Shown: positions 9,448-17,568, counted from the first letter of the stretch. The stretch: DNA of 33,533 nt from Ferrovibrio sp. (GCF_025869515.1 NZ_JAOZVR010000113.1:1-33533), one strand, 5' to 3'. Numbers and translations are program-made. The notes: a model not told the origin generated them from the letters alone.

Positions 9448-9759
9448 ATGTGCCAGACGACAGACGCTTCCGCCGTTCCCACCCAGCAGGCCGACGACGA
9501 GCGCGTGCGCATCACGCGCTGGGATTTCGCCCCCGGCGCTTCCACCGGCTTCCATGTGCATGAATATCCCTACACGGTGACCTATCTCACCGATGCGACC
9601 ATGCGGCTGCTCGACAAGGACGGCAAGGAAAGCATCGTCGAGATGCAGGCCGGCGGCAGCTATTCGCGGCCCAAGGGCGTGGCGCATGATGTGTTCAACG
9701 CCGGTACCAGGCCGATGGCCTTCGTGGAAGTCGAGATCAAGCCGACGGCTACGAAGTAG
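9448..9759 (+). CDS. Small single-domain cupin protein
   Basis: This is a 103-residue protein made almost entirely of one cupin beta-barrel. The first cupin motif is visible as PGASTGFHVHEYPYTVTYL, with two histidines and a glutamate able to bind a metal. The second motif is less canonical (GGSYSRPKGVAHDVFNAG) with one histidine. An AGGAG ribosome site sits about 9 nt upstream of the ATG. Small cupins include sensors, isomerases and dioxygenases, so function cannot be assigned. The gene stands alone, flanked on both sides by copies of the palindromic repeat. Confidence 0.85.
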   Translation: MCQTTDASAVPTQQADDERVRITRWDFAPGASTGFHVHEYPYTVTYLTDATMRLLDKDGKESIVEMQAGGSYSRPKGVAHDVFNAGTRPMAFVEVEIKPTATK

Positions 9760-9819
9760 CTGTCGTCCCCGGGCCCAAGAAATGCTTCCTGGCCGAGGAT
9801 CTCTCGCCGTTCTGCCTGA

Positions 9820-9847
9820 GATGCCCGGATCAAGTCCGGGCATGACG
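9820..9847. repeat. Dispersed palindromic element, copy C (one intact arm)
   Basis: A 9-bp stem (ATGCCCGGA at 9821-9829, complement at 9835-9843) with a 5-nt loop TCAAG is followed by GACG, the same architecture as the arms of copies A and B. The expected left arm near 9763-9775 (CGTCCCCGGGCCC) looks decayed. It lies between the convergent cupin and thioesterase genes, where it could also act as a transcription stop for both. Confidence 0.7.
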
Positions 9848-9868
9848 GACTTGTAGGAGCAGGCGCCT

Positions 9869-10375
9869 TTACCCCTTCTTCGCCAGGCCGATGCTTTTTC
9901 CCGCCTGCGGCGGCCGCGGCAGTTTGCTGTGGCCGTCCCACAGCTTCGCCAGCAGCGCCTGATAATCCGGCGGGAAGGGCGCGCTGCGCCGCGTCGCCAT
10001 GTCGACGTTGAGAAGCATCTGTTCCGAGGTCGCGGCGAGATAGCCTTTCTCCGCGTGATGCATTTCCAGGAAACAGTGCAGCCGCTTGGCGTCATGGCCG
10101 AGCAGCTGGAAGGTGAAGGACAGCGTATCGCCCTCGACCACTTCCTGCAGATAGCAGACATGCGTCTCCAGCGCGAAGGTCGAGAAGTTGGTGCGCTTCA
10201 TGTAGGACCAGTCGAGCTCGAGCGGCTTGAGCAGCTCGTCCAGCGCCTGGTCGAAGATCACGTTGTAATAGCCGACATTCATATGGCCGTTGCCGTCGAT
10301 ATAGTCGGGCTTCACGGTCATGCCGGTCAGCGCTAACGGTTGAGCGTAATCGAGCGTCTCTTGAGAAGAATTCAT
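9869..10375 (-). CDS. Hotdog-fold acyl-CoA thioesterase family protein
   Basis: The 168-residue protein has the pattern of 4HBT-like hotdog thioesterases, which hydrolyse acyl-CoA thioesters. The signature stretch is DGNGHMNVGYYNVIFDQA near residues 25-42, which resembles the thioesterase group linked to carnitine and betaine metabolism (thioesterase domain of carnitine dehydrogenase). The length suits a single domain. ATG at 10375 is preferred because AAGG lies 8 nt upstream; an adjacent GTG at 10378 is an alternative. The gene is divergent from the Tam-like methyltransferase, with only 45 bp between the starts. No partner gene identifies the substrate. Confidence 0.82.
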   Translation of the reverse strand: MNSSQETLDYAQPLALTGMTVKPDYIDGNGHMNVGYYNVIFDQALDELLKPLELDWSYMKRTNFSTFALETHVCYLQEVVEGDTLSFTFQLLGHDAKRLHCFLEMHHAEKGYLAATSEQMLLNVDMATRRSAPFPPDYQALLAKLWDGHSKLPRPPQAGKSIGLAKKG

Positions 10376-10420
10376 CACATTGGCCTTGCCGGTTTCGTTT
10401 CCTCGGATACCCTAGTGTCC

Positions 10421-11209
10421 ATGACCTGGGACCCGACGCAATACCTGAAATTCGCCGGCGAGCGCCTCCGCCCGGCCGTCGACCTGCTGGCCCGGGTGCC
10501 GCTGGTGGCCCCCGAGCGGGTGGTCGATCTCGGCTGCGGCGCCGGCAACCTGACGCCGCTGATCCAGCAGCGCTGGCCGCAGGCCCGGCATACCGGCGTC
10601 GATTCCTCGGCCACCATGCTGGCGAAAGCCCGGCTGGATTATCCGGCCGCCGATTTCGTCGAAGGCGATGTGGCGACCTGGCGTCCGGCGCAACCGGTCG
10701 ATCTGCTGTACAGCAACGCCACCCTGCACTGGCTCGACAATCACGAAACGCTGATTCCCGGCCTGCTCGACTGCCTGAAGCCCGGCGGCTGGCTGGCGAT
10801 CCAGATGCCGCGCAATTTCGGCGCGCCCTCGCATATGTGCATCGTCGACACCATCGAGCTGGGGCCCTGGCGGTCGAAGCTGGAGCCGCATTTGCGCCGC
10901 CGCCCGGTCGCCGAACCGGCGGCTTACTGGCGCATGCTCAGCACGATCACCGCGTCGCTGGAAATCTGGGAGACCGACTACCTGCAGGTGCTGTCGGGTG
11001 CCAATCCGGTGGCGGAATACACCAAGGGCACCTGGCTCAAGCAGTTCCTCGACCGCCTGGAGGAGCCCGAGCGCAGCGCGTTTGAGGCCGACTACCGCCA
11101 GCGCGTGGTGACGCATTACGGCAAGGAAGCCGACGGCCGCACGCTGTTTCCCTTCCGCCGCCTGTTCATCCTGGCCCAGAAGCCATTGCAGAAGCCGCAG
11201 GTGGTGTGA
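10421..11209 (+). CDS. tam: Trans-aconitate 2-methyltransferase-like enzyme
   Basis: The 262-residue protein is a class I SAM-dependent methyltransferase. Motif I is VVDLGCGAGN (about residues 33-42), followed by the acidic GVDSSATML segment and the NATLHWLDNHE region that marks the Tam group. The opening (MTWDPTQYLKFAGERLRPAVDLLARV) is close to Tam proteins from E. coli and rhizobia, which methylate trans-aconitate, a by-product inhibitor of aconitase. The start at 10421 matches the family N-terminus; the open frame upstream has no such support. The substrate is inferred from family resemblance. Confidence 0.87.
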   Translation: MTWDPTQYLKFAGERLRPAVDLLARVPLVAPERVVDLGCGAGNLTPLIQQRWPQARHTGVDSSATMLAKARLDYPAADFVEGDVATWRPAQPVDLLYSNATLHWLDNHETLIPGLLDCLKPGGWLAIQMPRNFGAPSHMCIVDTIELGPWRSKLEPHLRRRPVAEPAAYWRMLSTITASLEIWETDYLQVLSGANPVAEYTKGTWLKQFLDRLEEPERSAFEADYRQRVVTHYGKEADGRTLFPFRRLFILAQKPLQKPQVV

Positions 11210-11247
11210 GGACATAGGGTAGGGCGCGCCGATCGCCACACCATAAA

Positions 11248-11339
11248 CGTCATCCTCGGACTTGATCCGAGGATCCATCTGCACCATCCCGCATGCCATG
11301 GCCATGGGATGGACCCTCGGAATAAATCCGAGGGTGACG
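11248..11339. repeat. Dispersed palindromic element, copy B (two inverted 32-bp arms)
   Basis: Arms at 11248-11279 and 11308-11339 are inverted relative to each other across a 28-bp centre. Both have the same outline as copy A: CGTC, 9-bp stem, 5-nt loop, 9-bp stem, CCATC. They differ at five of 32 positions: one compensated stem pair (T-A versus C-G) and three loop bases. The element lies between tam and the LrgA-type gene. The centre contains a further CCATGGCCATGG palindrome at 11296-11307. Confidence 0.85.
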
Positions 11340-11403
11340 ATATGAGCAATTCAGGCTGCTGCGGATAATTGCCCCCGCGGCGATCCTGCGCGACACTTCC
11401 CCC

Positions 11404-11790
11404 ATGATCGCCGCGCTCACCACCATCCTGCTCTGCCAGCTGGCCGGCGAAGCGCTGGCGCGTGGCATCGGGCTGCCCATTCCCGGACCGGTGCTCGGCC
11501 TGGTGCTGATGCTGCTCCTGCTGGCCTTGCGCGAGCGTTTCCGCAAACGCCTGCCGGACACGCTCACCGGCCCCGTGCTGGAAGCCACCGGTCGCACGAT
11601 TCTCGCGCATCTGTCGCTGCTCTTCGTGCCGGCCGGCGTCGGTGTGGTGCAGCGGCTCGATGTCTTCGGCGCCTATGCCCTGCCGCTGGCGATCACCCTG
11701 GTGGTCTCCACCATCGCCGCCCTGGTCGCCACCCTGCTGACCTTCAAGCTCGTGCTGCGCCTCACCGGCGACAAAGGCGAAGCCGCATGA
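11404..11790 (+). CDS. CidA/LrgA family membrane protein
   Basis: This 128-residue protein has about four hydrophobic segments and the family motif GLPIPGPVLGLVLMLLLL near residues 22-40. CidA/LrgA proteins were first described as holin-like partners in control of murein hydrolases and cell death; in some bacteria the LrgA/LrgB pair acts in pyruvate uptake. The downstream gene encodes the LrgB-type partner and overlaps by 4 bp, so both are almost certainly co-translated. No good ribosome site precedes the ATG, and a palindromic repeat lies just upstream. The physiological role here is unknown. Confidence 0.88.
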   Translation: MIAALTTILLCQLAGEALARGIGLPIPGPVLGLVLMLLLLALRERFRKRLPDTLTGPVLEATGRTILAHLSLLFVPAGVGVVQRLDVFGAYALPLAITLVVSTIAALVATLLTFKLVLRLTGDKGEAA

Positions 11791-12509
11791 GCGCCGCGCC
11801 ATTCGAATTATGGGTCTTCCTGTCGCGGTCGCCGCTGCTCTGGCTCACCGTCACGCTGGCGGCCTATGTGGCGGCGGATCGCGTCTCGCAGGCCACCGGC
11901 CGGCATCCGCTCGCCAATCCGGTGCTGCACAGCATCTGGCTGATCGGCCTGATCCTGTGGACGACCGCCACGCCCTACGCCACCTATTTCGAGGGCGCGC
12001 AGTTTGTGCATTTCCTGCTCGGCCCGGCCACGGTGTCGCTGGCCTTTCCGCTCTGGGAGCATCGCAAAACCGTGCTGCGCACGGCGGTGCCGATGCTGGC
12101 CGCGCTGCTGGTCGGCTCGGTGGTGGCGCTCGGCAGCGTGCTGCTGACCGGCGCGCTGCTCGGCCTGCCGCAGGATCTGCTGGTGGCGATGGCGCCGAAA
12201 TCGGTCACCGCCGCGGTCGCCATGGGCATCGCCACCACCATGGGCGGCGACCCGGCGCTGACCGCTGTGATGGTGGCGCTCACCGGCATTCTCGGCGCCA
12301 TCATCGTCACGCCGCTGTTCAACCTGCTGCGCGTCACCGACTGGCGGGCGCGCGGCTTCGCGGTTGGCCTTGCCTCCCATGGCATCGGCACCGCGCGGGC
12401 CTTTCAGGTCAACGCGCTGGCCGGGACTTTCGCGGGCATCGCCATGGGGCTGAATGCGCTGCTCACCGCCATTCTGGCGCCGCTGGCGCTCGGCCTGCTG
12501 GCGCGCTAA
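11787..12509 (+). CDS. CidB/LrgB family membrane protein
   Basis: The 240-residue polytopic inner-membrane protein begins inside the end of the LrgA-type gene (ATGA overlap). Hallmarks of LrgB are visible: NPVLHSIWLIGLIL near the N-terminus, PATVSLAFPLWEHRK, APKSVTAAVAMGIATTMGG, and ASHGIGTARAFQ near residue 195. These conserved loops define the family, which works with LrgA/CidA partners in membrane permeability or small-metabolite transport. It is the second gene of a two-gene unit. An IlvD-family dehydratase follows after 27 bp with its own GGGAG site and may be co-transcribed. Confidence 0.92.
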   Translation: MSAAPFELWVFLSRSPLLWLTVTLAAYVAADRVSQATGRHPLANPVLHSIWLIGLILWTTATPYATYFEGAQFVHFLLGPATVSLAFPLWEHRKTVLRTAVPMLAALLVGSVVALGSVLLTGALLGLPQDLLVAMAPKSVTAAVAMGIATTMGGDPALTAVMVALTGILGAIIVTPLFNLLRVTDWRARGFAVGLASHGIGTARAFQVNALAGTFAGIAMGLNALLTAILAPLALGLLAR

Positions 12510-12536
12510 GTAAAGCCTATTCGAGGGAGTGAAACG

Positions 12537-14255
12537 ATGGCCGACAAGCCCACTGGTATGAAGCGCAATCTCGCCAATTACGGCGATGCCGGCTTCTCTG
12601 TCTTCCTGCGCAAGGCCTTCATCAAGGCACTGGGTTACACAGACGAGGCGCTGGAACGCCCGATCATCGGCATCGTCGATACCGACTCAGGCTACAATGC
12701 CTGTCACCGCAACGTGCCCGACCTGATCGAGGCCGCCTCGCGCGGCGTCATGCTGGCCGGCGGCATCCCGGTGCCGTTTCCGGTCATCTCGATCCAGGAA
12801 AGCTTCGCCAATCCGACCAGCATGTATCTGCGCAACCTGATGGCGATGGACTCCGAAGAAATGATCCGCGCCCAGCCGATGGATGCGGTGATCCTGATGG
12901 GCGGCTGCGACAAGACCGTGCCGGCGCTCCTCATGGGCGCCGCCAGCGCCAATGTGCCGGCCATTATGCTCGTAACAGGACCCATGCTGGCCGGATCGTG
13001 GCGCGGCGAAAAGCTCGGCGCCTGCACGGATTGCCGCCGCTTCTGGGCGCGCTATCGCGCCGGCGAGGTGAACGACCAGGAAATCAGCGAGGTCAACTCC
13101 GAACTCGCCCCCACCATTGGCACCTGCGGCGTGATGGGCACGGCCAGCACCATGGCGCTCACTGTCGAGGCGCTCGGCATGATGCTGCCCGGCGGCGCCG
13201 CCGTGCCGGCCGTGCATGCCGAACGACGCCGCCTGGCCGAACAGACCGGCACGCGTGCGGTGGCGATGGCAACTGAGGGCCTGACGCCGGACAAGATCCT
13301 CACGCCCGCCGCCTATCGCAATGCCTTGCGCGTGCTGCTCGCCATCGGCGGCAGCACCAATGCGCTGATCCATCTCACGGCGATGGCGGGTCGCTCCGGT
13401 ATTTCCGTGGATCTCGAAGGCTATGACAGAATGGGCCGCGAGACGCCGGTGCTGGTCGATCTGAAACCCACCGGCCAGCATTACATGGAAGACCTGCACA
13501 AGGCCGGCGGCCTGACGCCGATCCTGCGCGAGCTGGGTGGCCTGATCGAGCGCGACTGCCTCACGGTGACCGGCAGGACGCTGGGCCAGAATATCGACGC
13601 CATGCCACCCGGCTGGAAACAGGACGTGATCCGCACCATGGCGGCGCCGGTGTATAAAAACGGCGCCATGGCGGTGCTGCGCGGCAACCTGGCGCCCGAT
13701 GGCGCCATCATCAAGCAGGCGGCGGCGACGCAGAGCCTCTTGCAGCATGAAGGCCGCGCCGTGGTGTTCGACAGCCTGCCGGATATGGCGGCGCGGCTTG
13801 ATTCAGCCGATCTCGACGTGAAGGCAGACGATATCCTGGTGCTGCGCAATGCCGGCCCCAAGGGCGCGCCGGGCATGCCGGAGGCCGGCTATATCCCGAT
13901 CCCGAAAAAGCTGGCGCAAGCCGGCGTGAAAGACATGGTGCGGATCTCGGATGCGCGCATGAGCGGCACCGCCTATGGCACCATCGTGCTGCATATCGCA
14001 CCGGAATCTGCCGCCGGCGGGCCTCTCGCTCTGGTGCAGACCGGCGACCGCATCCGGCTCGACACCGAAGGTCGCCGCATCGATCTGCTGGTGGACGCGG
14101 CTGAACTGGAAAAACGCCGCGCCGCCCTGCCGCCGCTGCCGACCGGCGAGGGAAGGCGCGGCTACGACAAGCTCTATTTCGATACGGTGACGCAGGCCGA
14201 GCAGGGCTGCGACTTCGACTTCGCCATGCCGGAGATCACGAAGAAAGTGCCGTGA
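12537..14255 (+). CDS. IlvD/Edd family dehydratase
   Basis: The 572-residue enzyme belongs to the iron-sulfur dehydratases that remove water from dihydroxy acids or sugar acids. The three cluster cysteines are Cys56 (NACHRNVPD), Cys124 (GGCDKTVPA, also giving the metal-binding Asp) and Cys197 (GTCGVMGTAST). The C-terminal catalytic serine lies in RMSGTAYGT. The pattern differs from classical IlvD (which has CNxH at the first cysteine), so this may be a sugar-acid dehydratase or a second dihydroxy-acid dehydratase rather than the main branched-chain enzyme. A GGGAG site precedes the ATG. It sits directly behind the LrgA/LrgB pair and has no branched-chain or sugar-catabolic neighbour to settle the substrate. 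Confidence 0.9.
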   Translation: MADKPTGMKRNLANYGDAGFSVFLRKAFIKALGYTDEALERPIIGIVDTDSGYNACHRNVPDLIEAASRGVMLAGGIPVPFPVISIQESFANPTSMYLRNLMAMDSEEMIRAQPMDAVILMGGCDKTVPALLMGAASANVPAIMLVTGPMLAGSWRGEKLGACTDCRRFWARYRAGEVNDQEISEVNSELAPTIGTCGVMGTASTMALTVEALGMMLPGGAAVPAVHAERRRLAEQTGTRAVAMATEGLTPDKILTPAAYRNALRVLLAIGGSTNALIHLTAMAGRSGISVDLEGYDRMGRETPVLVDLKPTGQHYMEDLHKAGGLTPILRELGGLIERDCLTVTGRTLGQNIDAMPPGWKQDVIRTMAAPVYKNGAMAVLRGNLAPDGAIIKQAAATQSLLQHEGRAVVFDSLPDMAARLDSADLDVKADDILVLRNAGPKGAPGMPEAGYIPIPKKLAQAGVKDMVRISDARMSGTAYGTIVLHIAPESAAGGPLALVQTGDRIRLDTEGRRIDLLVDAAELEKRRAALPPLPTGEGRRGYDKLYFDTVTQAEQGCDFDFAMPEITKKVP

Positions 14256-14261
14256 ACGGGC

Positions 14262-15155
14262 TCAAATTTGATCGGCAATGAGTTTGTTGTTCATGTCGCG
14301 GCGCATCTGAAAGATTGCAATCTGAGGATTTCGATTTCTTGCCATAGCTATAATCTCTTCCTTGTCATTCTCTGACATTAAAATGCCAAGGTAGAGTTCT
14401 GTTATTTCTTCAGGATGATATTTATCTGTATTCCATTGTTCACCTTCACGAAGCGGTATTACTAGCCGATACTCCCCTTCGTGTTGCCAAGCCAATGTTT
14501 TAGAATAAACAATTTTATCCAGCGCGGCCGTTGCCCGAGCCTGCTGGTTGCCGAATAAAGCTCCTGTAATGAAATCGAGAGAATCCTCATAAAAAGGCGG
14601 GCGTGTTTCGCGATATTGGACTGGGCGAAAAAGCTTAAACTTTGAATCTTTTTGCTCGTTGGGTTCAATTCTAAGCGCGATGCCTTTATGGCCTTCGGCA
14701 TATTCGTGCCACATTTTTTCAGATTCTTTGTGAACAGTAACGCACAAGACGCGATGCTCCTGTAAAAAGCCATTTATGTATCTTATAAAATCGACACAAA
14801 CTTGGTGCATATGTTCAAGATCATAAACCGGCTCTTGTCCCTCTCTGTTCCATTCGGCCTTAATAATTTCTATTGCATCCGGACGCTCTAGAAATACCCG
14901 TTGAAGGATTTCCACCTGCTGTTTCATAGGTGAATCGCAGGTCGGAGGATGATTAACGTGCCTGAATAGTATGTCGGGAAATGCGCTTGAAATTTTTGTG
15001 AGTGCGCTTTCAGTGCTTTCCTGAAAAATGCTTTGAACAGTTAGGTCTTCGGCATCATTAAAATCCGAAGGTTTAGCGTGTTTAAAAGTACCGTTTCCGA
15101 GCGTGAGCTTTGCACCTCGTGCATCAAGGTACTTGTAAAGTGGTGGAAGGGCCAT
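14262..15155 (-). CDS. DUF2971-family protein, probably acquired
   Basis: The 297-residue product carries the DUF2971 pattern: an N-terminal LYKYLDARG segment, HAKPSDFNDAED near residue 28, a central MWHEYAEGHKGIALRIEP, and KTLAWQHEGEYRLVIP towards the C-terminus. The biochemical role of this domain is not established. The gene is much more AT-rich than its neighbours (roughly 40-45 % GC by eye) and uses codons rare elsewhere in the window, which points to horizontal transfer. I chose ATG 15155, preceded by GGGGGA; the frame stays open upstream, but only through tandem-repeat DNA. The gene is convergent with the dehydratase, with 6 bp between stop codons, and is followed upstream by two short-period repeat arrays. 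Confidence 0.8.
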   Translation of the reverse strand: MALPPLYKYLDARGAKLTLGNGTFKHAKPSDFNDAEDLTVQSIFQESTESALTKISSAFPDILFRHVNHPPTCDSPMKQQVEILQRVFLERPDAIEIIKAEWNREGQEPVYDLEHMHQVCVDFIRYINGFLQEHRVLCVTVHKESEKMWHEYAEGHKGIALRIEPNEQKDSKFKLFRPVQYRETRPPFYEDSLDFITGALFGNQQARATAALDKIVYSKTLAWQHEGEYRLVIPLREGEQWNTDKYHPEEITELYLGILMSENDKEEIIAMARNRNPQIAIFQMRRDMNNKLIADQI

Positions 15156-15280
15156 CTTACATCCCCCTATTGATTTTTTACTTGTGTAAGCCACATCCGG
15201 CTTATTGGCTAATTGTTCTTGCCCATCGTGAATCCTCTCCTCCACTGCCGGCCATGCCGGCAGTTTGCGTTTGTATGCAG

Positions 15281-15403
15281 TCGCAGCGGGACCGAACCGG
15301 ATCGAACGGGATTCAACTGGATCGAACCGGATCGAACTGGCTCGCAACGGGATCGAACTGGCTCCGAACGGGACGCAACCGGTATCCAACGGGATGCATC
15401 CGG
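15281..15403. repeat. Degenerate 10/11-bp tandem array (consensus ATCGAACYGG)
   Basis: About twelve successive units resemble ATCGAACYGG. Units 1-7 are spaced exactly 10 bp apart; the later ones are separated by single extra G residues, giving 11-bp steps. The array lies about 125 bp upstream of the DUF2971 start and is not conserved as protein in any frame. The period equals about one DNA helical turn, so the same face is presented repeatedly. It could be a protein-binding array or simply expanded satellite DNA. Confidence 0.85.
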
Positions 15404-15472
15404 CACGGCGGCGCGCAGCGCCGGTGCAATCCAAGTCTCTGATATTCCTTGTCGATCAGAAATTAGTGCGGA

Positions 15473-15543
15473 ATAAGCCCGCGATAAGAGCCGGATAAGC
15501 TCGCTATAAGCCGCGCCTAAGCGCCGGCTAAGCCCGCGCTCAG
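15473..15543. repeat. Exact 11-bp tandem array (consensus MTAAGCNCGCG)
   Basis: The core ATAAG or CTAAG recurs at 15473, 15484, 15495, 15506, 15517 and 15528, a strict 11-bp period, with a weaker seventh copy (CTCAG) at 15539. The intervening bases are GC-only and variable. The last unit supplies the stop codon of the AbrB-family gene. The array is unrelated in sequence to the ATCGAACYGG array some 70 bp away, yet has nearly the same period. Confidence 0.85.
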
Positions 15544-16595
15544 CGCGTTTTCTTCAGCCCGAGCAGCCGGAACACCGGCGGCACGGCAATCACCACCACG
15601 GCGATGCGGAAGATATGCATGCTCGCCACGATGGCGACCTCGACGCCCAGCCCGAGCGCCACCAGGCTCATCTCGGCCATGCCGCCGGGCGACAGCACCA
15701 GCATCAGCGCTTCGGTCTGGATGCCGGCCCAGTCGGCGAAAGCGACCGTCATGCCGACCGCCACTGCCAGCATGGCGAAGGTGGCGATGGCCGCCCAGGT
15801 GGCGATGCGGCCGACTTCCTTCAGTGGCGTGCCGACGAAGCGGCAGCCGAGTGCCGCGCCCAGCACCACCTGCGCGGCCGCCACCAGTTCGGGCGGCGGC
15901 GGCGCCTGCGACCAGCCGAACAGGTGCACGATGGCCGAGACCAGCATCGGCCCGACCAGCTGCGCCGCCGGGATGCGCAGGAATTTCGCCGCATACCAGC
16001 CGGCGATGCCGCAGGCCACCAGCAGCGCGCCCTCATGCCACGGCAACTGCCAGACATGCGCGCCCTGCGCCATCGGCGGCACGTTCAGGTTTTCCACGAA
16101 GCGGAAATACACCGGCACGGTCATCACGGTGAGGAAAACCCGCAGCGCATGGGTCAGGATGATGCTGCGGCCGTCGCCGCCGTAATGCTCGCCCACCAGG
16201 GTCATTTCCTGCAGCCCGCCGGGCGCCGCCGAGAAATAGGCGGTCACCGGATCGAGCCGCGCCGCCTTGCGGAAGATCGCGTAGCAGATCGCGGTGACGA
16301 TCGGGATATAGACCAGCATCAGCACGATCAGCCCGAGCCATTCGCGGGCGCGGTCGATCATCGCCGGCTTGAAGGTGCTGCCCAGCATCACGCCGATCAC
16401 CACCAGCATCACGGCGCGCAGCCGCGGTTCCACCCGCAGCGTGATGCGCTTGTCCAGCCCGCCCAGCGCCAGCATACCGGTGAAGAACATCGCCCCCAGC
16501 ATCCAGGCCAGCGGCATGCGCAGATACAGGAACACCGCGCCGCCCGTCGCGCCGATCAGCAGCGCCGGCAGGCTGGAGGCGAGGTTGCGCAGCAT
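15540..16595 (-). CDS. AbrB-family (PF05145-type) integral membrane protein
   Basis: The 351-residue protein is strongly hydrophobic, with about nine to ten predicted membrane segments arranged as two similar halves. The family repeat motif appears as MPLAWMLGAMFFTG in the first half and RIPAAQLVGPMLVSAI in the second, and AAPGGLQEM and SPGGMAEMSLVAL form the paired conserved loops. This family is often annotated as an AbrB regulator or ammonia monooxygenase, but it is a putative transporter and has no DNA-binding domain. A ribosome site AAAGG lies about 8 nt before the ATG. The gene is 16 bp downstream of the M14-type hydrolase on the same strand, so the pair is probably co-transcribed; the transported substrate may be linked to that hydrolase. 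Confidence 0.88.
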   Translation of the reverse strand: MLRNLASSLPALLIGATGGAVFLYLRMPLAWMLGAMFFTGMLALGGLDKRITLRVEPRLRAVMLVVIGVMLGSTFKPAMIDRAREWLGLIVLMLVYIPIVTAICYAIFRKAARLDPVTAYFSAAPGGLQEMTLVGEHYGGDGRSIILTHALRVFLTVMTVPVYFRFVENLNVPPMAQGAHVWQLPWHEGALLVACGIAGWYAAKFLRIPAAQLVGPMLVSAIVHLFGWSQAPPPPELVAAAQVVLGAALGCRFVGTPLKEVGRIATWAAIATFAMLAVAVGMTVAFADWAGIQTEALMLVLSPGGMAEMSLVALGLGVEVAIVASMHIFRIAVVVIAVPPVFRLLGLKKTR

Positions 16596-16611
16596 GGCGG
16601 GACCTTTTCGC

Positions 16612-17568
16612 TCAGGCGGCGATGTAGCGGCCCAGCCGCACGGCGGTCTGCCCCGGCTTCAGCCGCTTGGTCGGCATGATCAGCACGCAGTTGTCGTAAG
16701 GCGTCTTGATCGGCGTGCTGCCGTCATGGGCGATCACCGTGCCGGCCTGCGGAATCGATTCCAGCCCGCTGTAGGGCTGCGCGAAGCTGAAGGTCTCGGT
16801 GGCGATGGTGACCGCATCGGTCACCTCGACGAATTTCTGCGGCTGTGCCGGCTGCGGCGCCAGGCCGTGGCGCGCCAGGTCGGCCGCGCTGGCCTGGCCG
16901 ATCGCATGCAGGAAGCGGAGCATGGTCTCGATGGCGACGGTTTTGCTCGCCTGGTCCCAGTGCTGGCCGCATTCCACCAGCAGGGCATTCTTCGCGCTGT
17001 CCGGATCGCCGAAGCCGCCGTAGTCGCGCATGCGCAGGCCGGCCTTGTGGCCCTGGTCGGCCACCACGGTGGCCGGCACGCCGACTTTCGCGGCGAAGTC
17101 GCGGCCTTTCTGCAGCGGCCCGGCCAGCATCAGCGGCGGCGAGGGCTGCTGCATCGAATGCAGGTCGAGCAGCAGGTCGATCTCGGCGAGCAGCGGCTCG
17201 ATCTCGCGGGCGCGGTCGAGTTCGATCGAGCGGCGGCTGCTGTCCAGCGCATTGGAACCCCAGACGCGGTTCATGTCCTCGTCGACGAAGCGCGAGGCGG
17301 TCGGCTCCTCGGGATCGAAACGCGTATAGGCGGCGACGTTGCAGAAGATCAGCGTCAGCCGGCCGGCGGCGGGCTGGAATTTCTCGCGGAACAGCAGGTC
17401 CAGCGCATGGGCGCCGCAGACCTCGTTGCCATGCACCAGCGCGGTGATCGCCGCCTGCGGACCGGGCTTGCCGGAGTCGAGGATATGGGCATAGGGAATG
17501 CCGGTATTGCCTTCGCGGTACAGGGAAATCGGGATCGGCAGGAGCGGATTGGCGGGGAGGGCGGACAT
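16612..17568 (-). CDS. Succinylglutamate desuccinylase/aspartoacylase-family zinc hydrolase
   Basis: The 318-residue protein belongs to the M14 carboxypeptidase-like AstE/ASPA group, which cleaves acyl groups from N-acylated amino acids. Zinc ligands are His46 and Glu49 (ALVHGNEVCG) and His137 (LLLDLHSMQQ). The substrate-binding segment RFVDEDMNRVWG is also present. C-terminal sequence such as GTVIAHDG fits the beta domain of this family. The start ATG is preceded by AGAGAGA. The gene is followed after 16 bp by a putative membrane transporter, suggesting that an amide or N-acyl compound is moved and hydrolysed by the pair, which is inference. The exact substrate is unknown. Confidence 0.88.
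   Translation of the reverse strand: MSALPANPLLPIPISLYREGNTGIPYAHILDSGKPGPQAAITALVHGNEVCGAHALDLLFREKFQPAAGRLTLIFCNVAAYTRFDPEEPTASRFVDEDMNRVWGSNALDSSRRSIELDRAREIEPLLAEIDLLLDLHSMQQPSPPLMLAGPLQKGRDFAAKVGVPATVVADQGHKAGLRMRDYGGFGDPDSAKNALLVECGQHWDQASKTVAIETMLRFLHAIGQASAADLARHGLAPQPAQPQKFVEVTDAVTIATETFSFAQPYSGLESIPQAGTVIAHDGSTPIKTPYDNCVLIMPTKRLKPGQTAVRLGRYIAA

Noticed and set aside
15156..15434. N-terminal extension of the DUF2971 gene encoded by the repeat array.
   Set aside because: The extension reads through tandem-repeat DNA and has no family similarity, and a good ribosome site supports the start at 15155.
15281..15543. CRISPR array.
   Set aside because: Units are 10-11 bp with no unique spacers and no cas genes; period is far too short.
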